Source: Leishmania donovani (lineage: Eukaryota > Euglenozoa > Kinetoplastea > Trypanosomatida > Trypanosomatidae). From it: 64,000 nt of DNA. The translations under genes were made by a program, and so were the position numbers. This document shows, piece after piece, positions 61,951 to 64,000 of the stretch. A model generated the notes under the pieces. It was given only the letters and a program-made list of their open reading frames with translations. It searched no databases and had not been told where the DNA came from. The DNA lies in the NCBI RefSeq assembly GCF_000227135.1, contig NC_018257.1:870890-934889 (forward strand), in the 5' to 3' direction. Within the stretch, counting starts at the first letter, position 1. The number at the start of each line of letters is the position of its first letter.

Positions 61951-63521
61951 AGAGGGTGGATGTGATCGGTAATGTCGAGTCATATAAAGATGCGAGGCGG
62001 TGAAGGACTCGGATGGAGCAGCGCTGGTGAGACGAGAGATATTCATAGGAAAAGAAACAAAAAGAAAAACAAAGAAAGCGTGACGGCAACACGCGAAGGG
62101 CACTACGCGAGTGAGCTCCCCCGTGATGATGGTGGGGGGGGGGGCTGATTATGTTTGTGCCTAGAGCAAAGAGCGACGAGTGAGCATTGAATGTTCTACT
62201 TCGTTAGGCTGTTTGCGTGCGGGAAAGGAGTGCTTGCTGGGGAGCGGCGTGTTCTTGCAGTGCAGCCTCGCTCGGGAAGGAAGCGGTCGCCACACACTGA
62301 GGTGTCTTTCGTCTACAAGATTCACAGCGATTATGTGGCGCATCCGCGCGCATCAGTGGAACGGAGAAGGCATAGGAAGGACGTGACGGCAGGGAGAACA
62401 AGAAGGGGCCAACAACAAAATGCAAGCGTATGCTGAGCATTACAAAGACCGTTAAGGCTTGAGAGCCGAAAAGTGACGCATAGTAGGGAAAAAGCGAGCA
62501 CCAGCTCGTGGATGTGCACCGAATTCGGATGGCAAGGGGGGCGAGGGTGTGATCCTGCGGAGTCATCAAACTGGGTAAGAGCTTAGAACAGCGTCGCACA
62601 AGGCCTTCCACCGCGCGCTCCTGCTGAAACCTGATCTCCGTTGCTTCCTCCGTGACAACTTCGCTTCGAAGCAGCGGCGGCTGCACGCTGCGTTGGGGCC
62701 CTTTGCTATGGAATGATGCCACAAGTAGCGTAGCCGCACCGCAGATCGTTTCCCCTACGCACCACAACCGCCTCTGCGCCACTCATGCGCGCAAGGTGGA
62801 CATTGGTCCACCATCAACTGACGCTCTGGCCGCCGGCAGACACACCTGCGTGGAAACACAGCGGAGAGGCCAGGTTAGACGGATGCCGTTGCGGCCCTCA
62901 AGACATGATTTCCCCATGCGTGCACACACACACACAAAGAGAGCAACCTTGCCCTTCTCCATTTTGTTTTATGCCAGTCGGTGTGCGTGATTAACTCATC
63001 ATCATGCTTTCTTACAAAAAAAAAAAACTCACATAGAACAACTTAAAACGCCGCAAAGTGCGCTCCCCTACTTCCATCTCTCCATCTCCCTTTCCGCTGC
63101 TATCGGCATCAGTGCTTTTTTTTTTTCGACCGAGTGCCTGTGCTTTTCGAAGTCCCGCGCCCACCCGGCAACTCAGCCACGAAGTTTTTCATCTAGCGTC
63201 GTTAACCCTCGAGCACCTTCCTTCGAAGACCTCGCCAACTACTAGGCACCACTGACTGCACTCAAATAAGGATCGTAAGAGTACTGCAGGCACACACGCA
63301 CACAGAACGCGACGGCTGCAAAATCCACACATACACTTATCAAGAAGAAATACTCTTCTCGTAGACACTAAAAACGAACAAAAAAAAGTGCTTCGCGAAT
63401 GGCACACCCTCAACATTCCGCAACACCGTTCTTGTGCGCCACTCCAGCGGAATTTGACTCTTGGTCACCCGTACCTCGCATTCAAACGGCGAAATTCGAA
63501 AAAAAGCCGCAGAAAAGTTAC
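61917..63521. other. Spacer between the two mtHSP70 copies, about 1.6 kb
   Basis: It contains a G10 run near 62135-62145, a CA run near 62923-62935, A12 near 63015-63026 and a T11 run near 63117-63127. The minus-strand frame 62204-62782 (192 codons) is the only sizeable open frame and has no recognisable motif. It should contain the 3' UTR of copy 2 and the 5' UTR of copy 1. Confidence 0.6.
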
Positions 63522-64000
63522 TTACTTCTTTTCCTCGCTGTTCTGCTGCTGCTGCTGCTCACCTTGGCTCTGCTGCTGCTGCTGCTGCTCACCGGAGTTG
63601 CTGGTGCTGCCGGAGTTGGCCGCGGCAGCCTGCTGGTACTCTGTGCGGCCGCACTCCATCACAGCCTTCTGCAGCTTGTCCGTCGCAGCCGCAAGGTCAT
63701 CCTTCGCGACGTTCGGGTTCTCCATCGCCTTGCGCAGCTCCGCCACCAGCGTCTTCACGTTCTCCTTCTCCGCATCGCTCACGTACTTCCACTCGCCGAG
63801 CTGCCTCTCCGCCGTTGTCAGCTGCGTCTCCGCGTTGTTGCGCACCTCCACAAGCTCGCGCTTCACGCGGTCGGCCTCCGCGTGCTGGGCAGCATCTCGC
63901 AACATGCGCTCGATGTCGTTCTCGCTGAGTCCGCCGTTCGCTGTTACGATGATGCCTTGCTTGCGGCCGGTCGCCTTATCTTGAGCTGTTACATGACAGA
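63522..64000 (-). CDS. Mitochondrial HSP70, copy 2 (5' part beyond window; full Q-rich tail)
   Basis: Only the C-terminal part is in the window: the end of the substrate-binding core (SVT/AQDKATGRKQGIIVTANGG region) and the whole helical lid. From 63618 to the right edge the DNA matches copy 1 exactly as far as I can compare by eye. Beyond that point the two genes part: copy 2 continues AANSGSTSNSGE, then two glutamine runs encoded by a CTG/CAG-type tract (about 63542-63590), and ends NSEEKK. The stop is the TTA at 63522-63524 on the + strand. Chaperone role as for copy 1. The methionine at 63905 is internal and is not a start. Confidence 0.93.
   Translation of the reverse strand, partial: CHVTAQDKATGRKQGIIVTANGGLSENDIERMLRDAAQHAEADRVKRELVEVRNNAETQLTTAERQLGEWKYVSDAEKENVKTLVAELRKAMENPNVAKDDLAAATDKLQKAVMECGRTEYQQAAAANSGSTSNSGEQQQQQQSQGEQQQQQNSEEKK

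Noticed and set aside
60084..62003. + strand frame of 639 codons opposite mtHSP70
   Set aside because: Antisense shadow kept open by over 1000 N; the minus strand encodes a recognisable HSP70.
62204..62782. Minus-strand frame of 192 codons between the mtHSP70 copies
   Set aside because: On the correct strand and partly protein-like, but no family motif and it fits the normal length of an array spacer; left as unproven rather than called.
1..64000. A strand-switch region, tRNA or rRNA cluster, or CRISPR array
   Set aside because: All supported genes are on one strand, no tRNA-like or rRNA-like stretch was recognised by eye, and regularly spaced direct repeats with unique spacers are absent; the organism is eukaryotic.

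Overview
The window is a stretch of a trypanosomatid nuclear chromosome, almost certainly Leishmania or a very close relative. It is GC-rich, and all sixteen protein genes I can support are intron-less, lie on the minus strand and are separated by long non-coding spacers. The spacers are purine-rich on the + strand, so the transcribed RNA is pyrimidine-rich. They carry CA/TG and TA microsatellites and poly-A/poly-T runs. This is the layout of a polycistronic unit processed by spliced-leader trans-splicing. From memory, the run from sphingosine-1-phosphate lyase to mitochondrial HSP70 resembles the L. major chromosome 30 interval; I could not check this.

In transcription order (right to left): a mitochondrial HSP70 cut by the right edge (63522-64000); a second mtHSP70 interrupted by two gaps (59802-61916); a membrane-anchored mitochondrial-type J protein (58029-59039); a TPR/degenerate-MYND protein (52320-55025); a 1220-residue low-complexity protein (44538-48200); an anchored PTH2-like protein (42666-43484); a CLP1-like protein without a Walker A lysine (40421-41698); a small putative membrane protein (38838-39659); a 3790-residue multidomain protein (24444-35816); a coiled-coil protein (22834-23736); an ARL3-like GTPase (21250-21789); a TRIM-like RING/B-box/coiled-coil/SPRY-like protein (18471-20111); sphingosine-1-phosphate lyase (14334-15947); a DZIP1-like zinc-finger protein (6857-10321); a kinetoplastid hypothetical (4293-5342); and a SET-domain protein cut by the left edge (1-1041).

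The most interesting object is the 3790-residue protein. It has leucine-rich repeats at its N-terminus, a region that reads like a decayed papain-type peptidase, two hemopexin-like regions and about six discoidin/F5-F8-like modules each ending in a W-R-L signature. It has no visible signal peptide. Several other proteins look like pseudoenzymes (CLP1, PTH2, the SMYD-like protein and possibly a pseudokinase). The mtHSP70 copies differ only at the C-terminal tail where both can be read, and their substrate-binding core departs from the DnaK consensus.

The assembly is a draft. Each of three 99-N gaps is flanked by the same sequence on both sides (282, 307 and 108 bp), so these are unmerged contig overlaps and not real duplications. 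One lies inside the mtHSP70 gene and lengthens its apparent reading frame by 69 codons. A 910-N gap removes most of the ATPase domain of that gene.
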